DNA of 64,000 nt from Pseudoduganella ginsengisoli (GTDB lineage Bacteria > Pseudomonadota > Gammaproteobacteria > Burkholderiales > Burkholderiaceae_D). The translations under genes were made by a program, and so were the position numbers. The notes beneath the pieces were generated by a model. The model was not told the DNA's origin. It ran no database searches and saw only the letters and a program-made list of their open reading frames with translations. Position 1 is the first letter of the stretch. Every line of letters begins with the position of its first letter. Of this stretch, positions 18,673 through 26,983 are shown one piece after another. The stretch spans positions 62,001 to 126,000 of the forward strand of contig NZ_WNLA01000020.1 in the NCBI RefSeq assembly GCF_009720865.1, in the 5' to 3' direction.

Positions 18673-20874
18673 ATGTCTGGAACACCTGAAATTCTCTTTG
18701 CCGACCTGAATTTGTCGGCCCCCATCCTGAAATCGCTGAAAGAAGTGGGCTATGAAAGCCCGTCGCCGATCCAGGCCGCCACCATTCCTTATCTGCTTGA
18801 CAACCGCGACGTGCTGGGCCAGGCGCAAACAGGCACCGGTAAAACCGCCGCGTTCGCGCTGCCGATTTTGTCGCGCATCGACTTGAAGCAGGCAACGCCG
18901 CAGGCGCTGGTACTGGCGCCCACGCGTGAACTGGCGATCCAGGTGGCGGAAGCTTTCCAGCGCTATGCCGCGCACATCCCGAAATTCCATGTGCTGCCGA
19001 TTTACGGCGGCCAAAGCTATGGCCCCCAACTTGCCGCGCTGCGCCGTGGCGTGCACGTGGTGGTCGGCACCCCGGGCCGCGTGATCGACCACCTGGACAA
19101 GGGTTCGCTGGACTTGTCCGCGCTGAAAACCCTGGTGCTCGACGAAGCGGATGAAATGCTGCGCATGGGCTTTATCGATGACGTCGAGCGCATCTTGCAA
19201 GAAACGCCGGAGTCGCGCCAGACCGCGCTGTTCTCGGCCACGATGCCGGCGCCGATCAAGCGCATCGCAACGACTTACCTGAACAATCCGCAGGAAGTGG
19301 CGGTGGCCGCCAAGACCACGACGTCGGAAAACATCCGCCAGCGCTATTGGCTGGTGTCCGGCATGCACAAGCTCGATGCGCTGACCCGCATCCTGGAAGC
19401 GGAACCGTTTGACGGCATGATCATTTTCTCCCGCACCAAACTGGGTACGGAAGAATTGGCGGAACGCCTGCAGGCACGGGGCTTCTCGGCTGCCGCCATC
19501 AATGGCGACATGCAGCAGGCGTCGCGCGAGCGCACCATTGCACAGCTCAAGGAAGGCAAGATCGACATCCTCGTCGCCACCGACGTGGCAGCGCGGGGCC
19601 TGGACGTGGAACGCATCAGCCACGTGGTCAATTACGACGTGCCGTATGACGCGGAAAGCTATACGCACCGTATCGGCCGTACCGGCCGTGCTGGCCGCAG
19701 CGGTGAAGCGATCCTGTTCATCACGCCGCGCGAGCGCAACCTGCTGAAGATCATTGAGCGCGCCACGCGCCAGCCGATTGGCCGCATGGAATTGCCGACC
19801 TTGGAAGCCGTCAACGACGTGCGGATCGCCCGCTTCAAGGATGAAATCACGGAAACCCTGGCGCAGGGCGGGCTGGAACACTTCCAGAGCCTGATCGAGG
19901 AATATGAAAACGAACACAATGTGCCGGCGCTGGAAATCGCTGCCGCGCTGGCGCTGATGGCGCGCGGCGGCAAGCCGCTGTTGCTGGACAAGAAGCGTGA
20001 AACGGGCTGGCATGAAGATGGCCAGCCGCGTCCTGACCGCCCTGAGCGCGCCGACCGTGGCGACCGTTCGGACCGCGGCGAGCGCGCCGAGCGTCCGAAG
20101 AAGGAACGCTTGCCGCGCACGTCCGAGCCGGGTATGCAGACGTACCGCATCGAAGTGGGCTACCAGCATGGCGTCAAGCCGGGCAATATCGTGGGCGCCA
20201 TTGCCAATGAAGGCGGCGTCGATTCCAAGTACATCGGCCGCATTGAAATCTACGATGACTTTTCCGTGCTGGACATGCCGGATGACTTGCCGCCGGACTT
20301 GATCGAGCACTTGCGCGGCATCCGCGTGGCGGGGCAGGCGCTGCGCATCAGCCGCGATGGCGACCCTATCCCTGCTGCGCCGGTTGCTGCTGCCCCTGCG
20401 CCGCGTAAGGCGGCCGACGAGCGCGCGCCGAAGAAGGCTGCCAAGCCGGAACCGGAGATAAGCGCCCGCGCCGACGACGATGAACCGGCGTTTGATGATG
20501 AAGCGCCGAAGAAGAAAAAGAAGGACAAGCACAAAGTCAACTTGCCCATGACGCCGTTCCGCCTGGAAGTGGGCATCAAGCACAACGCGACGCCATCGAA
20601 CATCGTGGGCGCCATTGCCAACGAGGCGGGGCTGGAAGCGAAGTACATCGGCCGCATTGAAATGTTCGATGACCACACGATGATTGAACTGCCCGATGGG
20701 ATGCCGGACGATATCTTCCGCCACCTGGGCAAAGTGTGGGTCGGCGGCCAGCAGCTGCGCATCAGCCATGCGGACAGCATGCCGCCGATGTCGGGCAAGC
20801 ATACGCCGCCCAAGGAGCCGGTGAAGGCGGCCAAGGGCGGCGCCAAGGCGGGCAAGGGCGCCAAGGCCCGCTAA
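18673..20874 (+). CDS. deaD: DEAD-box RNA helicase (DeaD/CsdA-like) with two DbpA-type RNA-binding domains
   Basis: The 733-residue protein contains the full DEAD-box helicase core: PSPIQAATIP (Q motif), AQTGTGKT, PTRELAIQ, LDEADEML, FSATMP and HRIGRTGRAGR. After the core is a charged linker rich in RPxR/RGxR units (about residues 450-480). A DbpA-type RNA-binding domain starts near residue 490 (YRIEVGYQHGVKPGNIVGAI), a second Ala/Pro/Lys linker follows, and a second copy starts near residue 629 (FRLEVGIKHNATPSNIVGAI). CsdA/DeaD normally has one such domain. The likely role is ribosome biogenesis and cold adaptation. GTG 18661 is an in-frame alternative start, but GAG spacing favours ATG 18673. 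Confidence 0.88.
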   Translation: MSGTPEILFADLNLSAPILKSLKEVGYESPSPIQAATIPYLLDNRDVLGQAQTGTGKTAAFALPILSRIDLKQATPQALVLAPTRELAIQVAEAFQRYAAHIPKFHVLPIYGGQSYGPQLAALRRGVHVVVGTPGRVIDHLDKGSLDLSALKTLVLDEADEMLRMGFIDDVERILQETPESRQTALFSATMPAPIKRIATTYLNNPQEVAVAAKTTTSENIRQRYWLVSGMHKLDALTRILEAEPFDGMIIFSRTKLGTEELAERLQARGFSAAAINGDMQQASRERTIAQLKEGKIDILVATDVAARGLDVERISHVVNYDVPYDAESYTHRIGRTGRAGRSGEAILFITPRERNLLKIIERATRQPIGRMELPTLEAVNDVRIARFKDEITETLAQGGLEHFQSLIEEYENEHNVPALEIAAALALMARGGKPLLLDKKRETGWHEDGQPRPDRPERADRGDRSDRGERAERPKKERLPRTSEPGMQTYRIEVGYQHGVKPGNIVGAIANEGGVDSKYIGRIEIYDDFSVLDMPDDLPPDLIEHLRGIRVAGQALRISRDGDPIPAAPVAAAPAPRKAADERAPKKAAKPEPEISARADDDEPAFDDEAPKKKKKDKHKVNLPMTPFRLEVGIKHNATPSNIVGAIANEAGLEAKYIGRIEMFDDHTMIELPDGMPDDIFRHLGKVWVGGQQLRISHADSMPPMSGKHTPPKEPVKAAKGGAKAGKGAKAR

Positions 20875-20878
20875 GCCG

Positions 20879-21577
20879 TTATCCCTGCGCCAGCGCCCAC
20901 TCCGCGGCGCTGCGCGCATGAATGGCCGTCGTGTCAAACAGCGGCAACGGCGTATCCTGCGCCCCGATCAGCAAGCTGATTTCCGTACAGCCCAGGATCA
21001 CTCCCTGGGCGCCTTGCGCCGCCAGCTGCCCGATGATGCGGCGGTATTCGGCGCGTGAAGCTTCCGACACCACCCCCACGCACAACTCTTCGTAAATGAT
21101 GCGGTGCACGATGGCGCGGTCGTTTTCATCGGGCGTCAATACGGTCAGCCCATGCCGCTGCTGCAGCCGTTCGCGGTAAAAATCCTGTTCCATGGTAAAG
21201 CGCGTGCCCAGCAGGCCGACAGTTTGCAGCCGGGCGGCGCGGATCGCGCGCGCCGTCGGATCGGCGATATGCAGCAGCGGCAATGTGCAGGCGGCCATGA
21301 TGGCATCGGCGACTTTATGCATGGTATTGGTGCACAGGACAATGCAGTCAGCGCCTGCCGCTTGCAGGCGGCAGGCGGCATCGGCCAGCACTTGTCCCGC
21401 CGTGTCCCAGTCGCCGGCGCGCTGCAACTGCTCGATGTCGTGAAAGTCCACGCTATACAGTACGGCGCGCGCCGAATGCAGGCCGCCCAGGTGTTCGCGG
21501 ATGGTTTCATTGATGTGGCGGTAGTAGGGCACGGTGGATTCCCAGCTCATGCCGCCGATCAGTCCTATGGTTTTCAT
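20879..21577 (-). CDS. Aspartate/glutamate racemase family protein
   Basis: The 232-residue protein opens MKTIGLIGGMSWESTVPYY, a hallmark of the aspartate racemase branch. It has both catalytic cysteine motifs, CTNTMH and GCTEI, so cofactor-independent racemisation is plausible. Related proteins include broad-specificity amino acid racemases. It is divergently transcribed from an AraC-family regulator with a 76-bp gap, which suggests control by that regulator, and is convergent with the helicase gene with four bases between stops. Confidence 0.88.
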   Translation of the reverse strand: MKTIGLIGGMSWESTVPYYRHINETIREHLGGLHSARAVLYSVDFHDIEQLQRAGDWDTAGQVLADAACRLQAAGADCIVLCTNTMHKVADAIMAACTLPLLHIADPTARAIRAARLQTVGLLGTRFTMEQDFYRERLQQRHGLTVLTPDENDRAIVHRIIYEELCVGVVSEASRAEYRRIIGQLAAQGAQGVILGCTEISLLIGAQDTPLPLFDTTAIHARSAAEWALAQG

Positions 21578-21653
21578 GTGGCTCTCCGTTGAGGTGACGC
21601 TAGAATAGGCTGGGGCAAAGTAACCGGTCTATCATGAAATTTCAGCGGAGCCA

Positions 21654-22433
21654 ATGATGGGGACAGTGGAACTGGATGTCGGGTGGGCGCGCATTGCGCT
21701 GCTGCCGTCCGCGCCCTATTCCGCCGATGGCGCGTCATCGGCATGCGTGATGGGCGTGGCGCTGGAGCGGCAGCAGGGCGTGCATGCGGTGGCGGGGGAG
21801 GCGCGCCGGGATTTCGATGCGTGGCCGGGCGAGTTTGCGCTGGCGGCGCCGGGCGTGCCTGTGTTTTCCGAATCCGCGCATGGAGGCGAATACGTGCTGG
21901 TGGCGGTGGAACCTGCCGTGGCGCCGCATGTGGCAGGGGCGCCGCGCCGCCTGTTCCGGGGCCAGCGTGACGCGGTGGCGCTGGCGCGCAATTTACGGCG
22001 GCTGTTGCTGGCGCAGCAGCCGGATGTGCAGCAAGCGGCACAGCAGGCGGCGCAATTGTTGGCGCATGGCGCAATGCTGCTCAATGGTGCACCGGAACGT
22101 GCCGGCGCCTACGGCCACGACCGGATCAAACATGCCCGGGTACTGGACGCCATCGAAGCCGGCCTCGCCACGCCACTGCAGCTGGATGCATTGGCGGCGC
22201 TGGCCGGCATGCCGCTGCTGCGTTTCCTGCGCAGTTTTACCCACGCGACAGGCATGACGCCGCACGCGTGGATCACGGAGCGCCGCCTGCAGCGCGCGCG
22301 CCATATGCTGCGCAGCACCAATCTTCCCCTGGCCGACGTTGCCGCTGCCTGTGGCTTTACGCACCAGTCCCATTTGGGGGCATTGCTGAAACGCGAAATT
22401 ACCCACAGCCCCGCGCAATACCGTTCCCGATAG
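21654..22433 (+). CDS. AraC-family transcriptional regulator
   Basis: The 259-residue protein has an N-terminal cupin-like ligand domain and a C-terminal double helix-turn-helix. The first is LDALAALAGMPLLRFLRSFTHATG, the second LPLADVAAACGFTHQSHLGALLKRE, ending SPAQYR as is usual for the family. CGGAG precedes two adjacent ATGs (21654 and 21657); the first is given. Its likely target is the divergent racemase gene. Confidence 0.87.
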   Translation: MMGTVELDVGWARIALLPSAPYSADGASSACVMGVALERQQGVHAVAGEARRDFDAWPGEFALAAPGVPVFSESAHGGEYVLVAVEPAVAPHVAGAPRRLFRGQRDAVALARNLRRLLLAQQPDVQQAAQQAAQLLAHGAMLLNGAPERAGAYGHDRIKHARVLDAIEAGLATPLQLDALAALAGMPLLRFLRSFTHATGMTPHAWITERRLQRARHMLRSTNLPLADVAAACGFTHQSHLGALLKREITHSPAQYRSR

Positions 22434-22466
22434 AAGGGACCAGGCGCTGAAATGCCGTGTTTACAG

Positions 22467-22512
22467 TTGCCACGCACCATATTGGTGCAATATGAATGCT
22501 GCGCTGCACCAA
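22467..22512 (+). promoter_or_regulatory. Promoter of the TnsB-like gene with palindrome between -35 and -10
   Basis: TTGCCA (22467-22472) and TATGAA (22491-22496) are separated by 18 bp, as in a sigma-70 promoter. The spacer is filled by the palindrome GCACCA-TAT-TGGTGC (22474-22488). A further TGCACCAA at 22505-22512 is the mirror of TTGGTGCA in the palindrome's right arm. A repressor bound here would occlude RNA polymerase. The site also argues that translation starts downstream, at GTG 22615. Confidence 0.45.
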
Positions 22513-22614
22513 GAGGTGTCCGATTACGGCATAAACGCTGATTTTTCGGGGGAAAACAGGGTGGCCCGGAAATTGCATAGACATGTGTATTTTTCCTGTC
22601 TTGCGAGGGCACCA

Positions 22615-24426
22615 GTGATTACCCGTAACGACCTGATCGAATATACCGGTCCGCAGCGCAAAGTTTTCCGCGTCCTGTGGGTGGATGAAGCCGGTGCGGC
22701 TGCTTATATTTTCAACGTCTTGCCGAAGGCTGCGGAAGCGCAGCTGGCGCGCGTTGCCATGCTGGAGGCTGACTTGGCCGCCGGCCGGGCCCGCCGCCTG
22801 ACGGACGACCCGTGGCCGCTTCCCGAGCAGCCATTGCGCCGGCCGGCCAAGCATCTGCAAATCCGTGACCGCGCATGGGAAGTGGTGCGCGATCTGGTGG
22901 CCATGGAGCCGGCCATTTATGAACCGCGCCGCCGCGGCCAGCTGGTGCAGGCTTGCATGGCGCAGCACGACGTCTCGCACCCCACTGTCTACCGCTACCT
23001 GCGGCGCTACTGGCAGCGCGGCCTGGCGGCCGATGCGCTGCTGCCGGATTACGCCAATTCCGGCGCGCGCGGCAAAATCCGTGCGGTATCGGAAGGCGTG
23101 CAGCGCGGCCGTCCACGCAAGGCCGGTGCGCCGCCCGGCGTCAATGCCGATACCGCCATGCGCCGCATCTTCCGCATTGCCGCCACCCGCTGGCCGGACA
23201 GCGCCGCGCCGTTTGCACGCCGCGCAGCGTACGACCAGATGCTGGCGGATTTCTTCCAGCAGCGCACCATTGAAACGGAAACCATGCGCGTGCAATCCGG
23301 CGTGCGCGACCAGGCATTGCCAACTTATGGCCAGTTCAGCTACTGGCTGGAGCAGGACGGCCTGCTGGCAAAACCGCAGGCGCTGCCGCCGCTGCCGGCA
23401 GACATCGATCCTGGCCGCCCCGGCCGGCCGGCGGCTGCCTTCCGCCTGGAAGCAATCCCGGCCGACGTCCGGCTGGTGTCGCGCGCTGACCGCAGCCAGG
23501 CCCTGGGCCGCCCCGTGATTTACGTCGCCACCGATGTTTTCAGCGGCATGGTAGCCGGAATCTACGTCGGCATGGACCGCCCCATCTGGCGCCATGCGCT
23601 GCTGGCGCTGGCCAATGCGGCAGCCGACAAGCAGCGCTACTGCCTGCGTTTCGGCCGCGATATCGGCGCCGCACTGTGGCCGGCACAGCATCTGCCCGGC
23701 CTCGTGTTTGCCGATGCGGCGCTGGCGGCAGGCGCCGATATTGAACACGACAATTTGCTGAACCAGTTCCAGACGCGCTGCCTGGTGGCGCCGCCGCACG
23801 AAGGCCACGCCCCCGGTTTGCACGCCGAGCTGGCGCGCCGCATTCCCCTGCTCAGCGGCGCCGCCAAAGATGATGGCGAAGGCGATACGTTGCGCTGCGC
23901 GCGCATGGATGGCGTGCTGGATCTGGAACAGTTCACCCGTCTCGTCATCGACAGCGTGCTGCACTACAACCACAGCAACCCGCAAGGCGGACCCACGCCG
24001 CAGCAGCTGTGGACCTGGGGCGCCGCGCAGCGGGGCGCCGCATTGCGGCAATTCCCGGAAGACCTGGTGCGCTGCTGCCTGCTGCCGGTCACGGATGCAA
24101 TGGTGACGGCGCAGGGCATCCGCGTGCAGGGCAGCCACTACGAATGCGTACGGGCGCTGGATGAGCTGTGGTTCGAGCGCGCCGCCCGGCATGGCCAGTG
24201 GCCCGTCAAGGTCGCCTACGATCCAGCCAGCCTGGATATGGTGTACCTGCTGGATCCGCGCGCACCGATGCATTTCCATGCGTGCCACCTGGCCGATGGC
24301 AGCAGCGCGCACCGCCGCCTGTCGTCGATGGAACTGTCGCTGCTGCGTGCGGCACAGCAGCGCACCTATGCGGACCCAGTGCACAGCGTGGTGTTCGAGA
24401 AAATGGTGGCGGCGCTGGCGCGGTAA
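22615..24426 (+). CDS. Solitary TnsB/MuA-like transposase (DDE integrase core with Mu C-terminal domain)
   Basis: The protein has 603 residues from GTG 22615, which follows GCGAGGGC at a good distance; ATG 22492 would overlap the putative -10 box. The N-terminal 180 residues look like helix-turn-helix DNA-binding modules (VSHPTVYRYLRRYW). The integrase-like core has YVATDVFSGMVAGIYVGM (D307), LVFADAALAAG (D367) and GLHAELARR (E405), a plausible DD(38)E triad. The C-terminus has YNHSNPQGGPTPQQLW and a Mu-type beta-barrel (GIRVQGSHYECV, VKVAYDPASLDMVYLLDP). TnsB works with TnsA/TnsC in Tn7-like elements, but the neighbours here are an AraC regulator and a hydrolase. It is either an element relic or a domesticated gene. 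Confidence 0.8.
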   Translation: MITRNDLIEYTGPQRKVFRVLWVDEAGAAAYIFNVLPKAAEAQLARVAMLEADLAAGRARRLTDDPWPLPEQPLRRPAKHLQIRDRAWEVVRDLVAMEPAIYEPRRRGQLVQACMAQHDVSHPTVYRYLRRYWQRGLAADALLPDYANSGARGKIRAVSEGVQRGRPRKAGAPPGVNADTAMRRIFRIAATRWPDSAAPFARRAAYDQMLADFFQQRTIETETMRVQSGVRDQALPTYGQFSYWLEQDGLLAKPQALPPLPADIDPGRPGRPAAAFRLEAIPADVRLVSRADRSQALGRPVIYVATDVFSGMVAGIYVGMDRPIWRHALLALANAAADKQRYCLRFGRDIGAALWPAQHLPGLVFADAALAAGADIEHDNLLNQFQTRCLVAPPHEGHAPGLHAELARRIPLLSGAAKDDGEGDTLRCARMDGVLDLEQFTRLVIDSVLHYNHSNPQGGPTPQQLWTWGAAQRGAALRQFPEDLVRCCLLPVTDAMVTAQGIRVQGSHYECVRALDELWFERAARHGQWPVKVAYDPASLDMVYLLDPRAPMHFHACHLADGSSAHRRLSSMELSLLRAAQQRTYADPVHSVVFEKMVAALAR

Positions 24427-24472
24427 AGACGTAAGCGGTATGCTGCGCGCTTAGACTTGAAAGGAAGCGCGC

Positions 24473-25342
24473 ATGCAGTTCAAAAAAGTTTTGATGGCTG
24501 GCGCCGTGACTGCCCCCATGACGTTGCAGGATTACCTTGCCCTGAAAGGCCCCCAGCCAGACGCGCACATCGCGTATGGCGCGGCGCCGTCGCAATTCGT
24601 TGAGCTGTTCAAGCCTGCCGGCAACGGGCCGTTCCCCGTGCTGGTATTGATCCATGGCGGCTGCTGGACTGTTCATTTCGGTGGCATCGAGCAAATGCGC
24701 AATATGGCGGGCGACCTGGTCAAGCAGGGCATCGCCGTGTGGAACGTGGAATACCGCCGCGTCGATGAAGAGGGCGGCGGCTATCCGGGCATGTATGAAG
24801 ATGTCGCTACCGCCGTGGACCGCTTGAAGACCGAAGCTGCCGCGCACAGCCTGGACGTGGCGCGCGTGGCCGTTATGGGCCACTCCGCCGGCGGCCATCT
24901 GGCGCAATGGGCGGCATCGCGCCACCGCTTGCCGCCGGCAAGCCCCGCGTGGCGCGCCAATCCGCTGCCGATCCCGCACGTCATCAGCCTGGGCGGCCTG
25001 GCGGATTTGCGCCACGAAGAAAAACTGATCAAGTCCAGCTGCGAACGCGATATGTGGCAATTGGCGGGCGCCGCCAGCGCCGCGCGGCCTGACATCTTTG
25101 CCGATACGTCGCCGGCGGAAATGCTGCCGGCCGGCGTGCACACGACGCTCATTACCGGCGAGCTGGATGACATTTCACCCGTGCGCGTGGCGCAGGATTA
25201 TGCGCGCCGCGCGCAGGCTAAAGGCGACCAGGCCGAAGTGGTTGTGCTGCCCAACGCCAGCCATTACGATGAAGTGGCGGCCACGTCGCCCGCGTGGAAA
25301 CTGATCACGCCGCACATCCGCAAGGCGCTGGGCATGCAGTGA
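24473..25342 (+). CDS. Alpha/beta hydrolase (BD-FAE / kynurenine formamidase-like)
   Basis: The 289-residue protein has VLVLIHGGCWTVHFGG (HGGxW oxyanion motif), the nucleophile elbow MGHSAGGHLAQWAA, the acid in GELDDISPV and the histidine in NASHYDE. HGGxW plus GHSAGG is typical of esterase/formamidase proteins such as kynurenine formamidase, but no tryptophan catabolism gene is nearby, so the substrate is open. AAAGGAAG lies before the ATG. The N-terminus (MQFKKVLMAGAVTAPMTLQDY) is not a convincing signal peptide. Confidence 0.82.
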   Translation: MQFKKVLMAGAVTAPMTLQDYLALKGPQPDAHIAYGAAPSQFVELFKPAGNGPFPVLVLIHGGCWTVHFGGIEQMRNMAGDLVKQGIAVWNVEYRRVDEEGGGYPGMYEDVATAVDRLKTEAAAHSLDVARVAVMGHSAGGHLAQWAASRHRLPPASPAWRANPLPIPHVISLGGLADLRHEEKLIKSSCERDMWQLAGAASAARPDIFADTSPAEMLPAGVHTTLITGELDDISPVRVAQDYARRAQAKGDQAEVVVLPNASHYDEVAATSPAWKLITPHIRKALGMQ

Positions 25343-25360
25343 TCACACGGTAATCACCGC

Positions 25361-25387
25361 ATTAATCGTATTAATCGTATTGATCGT
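25361..25387. repeat. Three tandem 9-bp repeats at the 3' end of the MazG-like gene
   Basis: ATTAATCGT occurs at 25361-25369 and 25370-25378, followed by ATTGATCGT at 25379-25387. On the minus strand the units encode the last codons (TAC GAT CAA / TAC GAT) and the stop codon of the MazG-like gene. Slippage by one unit would add or remove stop codons without shifting the frame. Confidence 0.75.
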
Positions 25388-25730
25388 ATTTACGGGAATC
25401 GCCTTTGACTTGCCCGGCAGGATACTTGGCGGCATTGAGGGCGATTTTTTCCACCGCCGCCGCGTGCAAGTCCACGCCGGTCTTGTCGGCCAGCTGCACC
25501 AGGTAAAGCAGCACGTCGGCCAGCTCATGGCGGATACCTTCGCGCTTGCGCGCATCAAGTTCATGGTCCGCGCCAGTCGGCAGCCACTGGAAATGCTCAG
25601 CCAGTTCAGCGGCTTCCACCGTCAGCGCCATGGCCAGGTTTTTCGGCGTGTGGAATTGTTCCCAGTCGCGCTCGCGGGCAAACGCACGCGTCAAGTCACG
25701 CAAGTGCGCAAGGCTGTCTTGCCCGCTCAT
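25371..25730 (-). CDS. MazG-like nucleotide pyrophosphohydrolase
   Basis: The 119-residue protein has the all-alpha NTP pyrophosphatase layout: MALTVEAAELAEHFQW gives the EXXE metal site and HELADVLLYLVQLADK the ExxD site. Length and motifs fit the RS21-C6/dCTPase-like small MazG branch, which removes pyrophosphate from unwanted nucleoside triphosphates (house-cleaning). Its ATG overlaps the stop codon of the upstream GNAT gene (ATGA), so the two are coupled. The C-terminal tail (KYDQYD) is produced by 9-bp tandem repeats. Confidence 0.88.
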   Translation of the reverse strand: MSGQDSLAHLRDLTRAFARERDWEQFHTPKNLAMALTVEAAELAEHFQWLPTGADHELDARKREGIRHELADVLLYLVQLADKTGVDLHAAAVEKIALNAAKYPAGQVKGDSRKYDQYD

Positions 25731-26188
25731 TGCGCGGCCTTTTCCATGAAGACGCTGTGCGGGTCATCGGGGTAATCGCCGTAAGGCCCGCGCACCGTAT
25801 AGCCGCGTTTGACATACAAGGCCAGCGCTTCAGGATTGTCCGGCCCGGTCTCCAGCATGAATTGCGTACAGCCGCGTTTTGCTGCTTCGCCTTCCAGCAA
25901 ATCCATCAGTTTGTGCGATAAACCCTGGCCCCGCCCGGCAGGCCGCACATAGATGCGTTTGATTTCACCATATTCCGGCGTCAACATGATGGCGCCACAG
26001 CCGAGCGCCGCGCCGGCGCCGTCCCGCGCGACGGCAAACAGCACATCAGGCCGGTCAAGCGACGCAATATCAAGGGCATACACGCTGTCGGCAGGGTACA
26101 GCGAATACAGATAGGCATCCAGTTCGGCAATCAGGGACACGACGTCCGGCTGGTTAGGGGTCTCAAAGGAAATATTCATGTTTTCCAT
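25727..26188 (-). CDS. GNAT-family N-acetyltransferase
   Basis: The 153-residue protein has the acetyl-CoA binding motif A (IKRIYVRPAGRGQGLSHKLMDLLEGEA), preceded by AALGCGAIMLTPEYGE and followed by MLETGPDNPEALALYVKRGYTVRG, the usual GNAT order. The substrate is unknown. The first ATG (26188) lacks a ribosome-binding site; ATG 26179, three codons in, has GGA just before it, so the true start may be MNISFE. The stop overlaps the start of the MazG-like gene by 4 bp. Confidence 0.87.
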   Translation of the reverse strand: MENMNISFETPNQPDVVSLIAELDAYLYSLYPADSVYALDIASLDRPDVLFAVARDGAGAALGCGAIMLTPEYGEIKRIYVRPAGRGQGLSHKLMDLLEGEAAKRGCTQFMLETGPDNPEALALYVKRGYTVRGPYGDYPDDPHSVFMEKAAQ

Positions 26189-26377
26189 TGTAGCGCAGCA
26201 TTCTGTATCAGGATTGCCTGCGCACTATGTGGCCCAAGCTTTGGTGAGAAAAATACTATGATGCAAGCCCTTCCAAGCGCAGTAAAGCTGTCTATGATGA
26301 ACTTTATGCAGGGCCTGCCTTAGACAAACGACCCTGCTGCCATGTAGTCCAACCCGTTCAGATATGGAGCAGCCATC

Positions 26378-26788
26378 ATGAAAAAACTTAGCCTGATTGT
26401 TTTGCTTGCCATTGCCGCCCCCGCCGCATTTGCGCAGTCCCAATCGCCTCAGTCCGTGAAAGTCCCTGGCTATAACATCTCTGCCCCGGAACGCACTTTC
26501 AGCAAAGCCGCAGCAGGGTTCGATAACTATCGCGGCGCCTATGATTTATCGAATGGCCAGGTCCTGTCGCTGATGGCCCATGGGGCATCGATGTTTGCTC
26601 AGCTGGACGATGGCGACCGGCACGAACTTGCAGCAACCGGCTATGGCAAGTTTGTGGCCAAGGATTTGTCGTTGAAGATCACGCTGGAACGGAAGGCGGA
26701 TGGCGATGTCGGCGGTGAGATGTTGATTGCCAAGTCGTCTTCGGTAGCAGGCCAGCCGATGGAATACGTACGGATCGCGTTGCGCTAG
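26378..26788 (+). CDS. Small exported protein of unknown function
   Basis: The product has 136 residues with a strong Sec signal peptide (MKKLSLIVLLAIAAPAAFAQ). The mature part has FDNYRGAYDLSNGQVLSLMA, which suggests a small beta-rich fold, and a C-terminal MEYVRIAL. I do not recognise a family. TATGGAGC about 12 bases upstream of the ATG is a reasonable ribosome-binding site. The 189 bp before it, up to the GNAT gene, hold only its presumed promoter and no other signal I can see. Confidence 0.7.
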   Translation: MKKLSLIVLLAIAAPAAFAQSQSPQSVKVPGYNISAPERTFSKAAAGFDNYRGAYDLSNGQVLSLMAHGASMFAQLDDGDRHELAATGYGKFVAKDLSLKITLERKADGDVGGEMLIAKSSSVAGQPMEYVRIALR

Positions 26789-26860
26789 CGCCGTACGATT
26801 AACTGCTCGTAGTTTGTAGCAGCGCGCGGGCGGGTCCGTCGTCCGCGTAGTCTCCCTTTG

Positions 26861-26895
26861 CCGCCGGCCCCCGTCAGGTCCGGCGGTATTCTTTT
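26861..26895 (+). terminator. Possible rho-independent terminator
   Basis: A 7-bp stem (CCGCCGG at 26861-26867 with CCGGCGG at 26880-26886) is followed by TATTCTTTT. It lies 73 bp after the small exported protein gene and before the S9 peptidase gene. Confidence 0.45.
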
Positions 26896-26983
26896 GTACA
26901 GGGGCGCTTCCGGGATTTGGTATGATGTCCGGCTGCCAGCCAAAAGCTGGCATTTTTTATAAATACCACTCGGAGATACCCGA

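Noticed and set aside
18655..20937. Long minus-strand open frame opposite the DEAD-box helicase gene
   Set aside because: Arg/His-rich translation without motifs; the plus strand encodes an unmistakable helicase.
22399..24384. Long open frame on the minus strand opposite the TnsB-like gene
   Set aside because: It is a composition shadow: GC-rich codons of the real gene leave the antisense frame open. Its translation has no domain, and the plus-strand protein has clear transposase motifs.
22434..24472. CRISPR-associated or complete Tn7-like transposon
   Set aside because: No Cas, TnsA, TnsC or TniQ genes and no array of repeats are present, and I see no terminal repeats.
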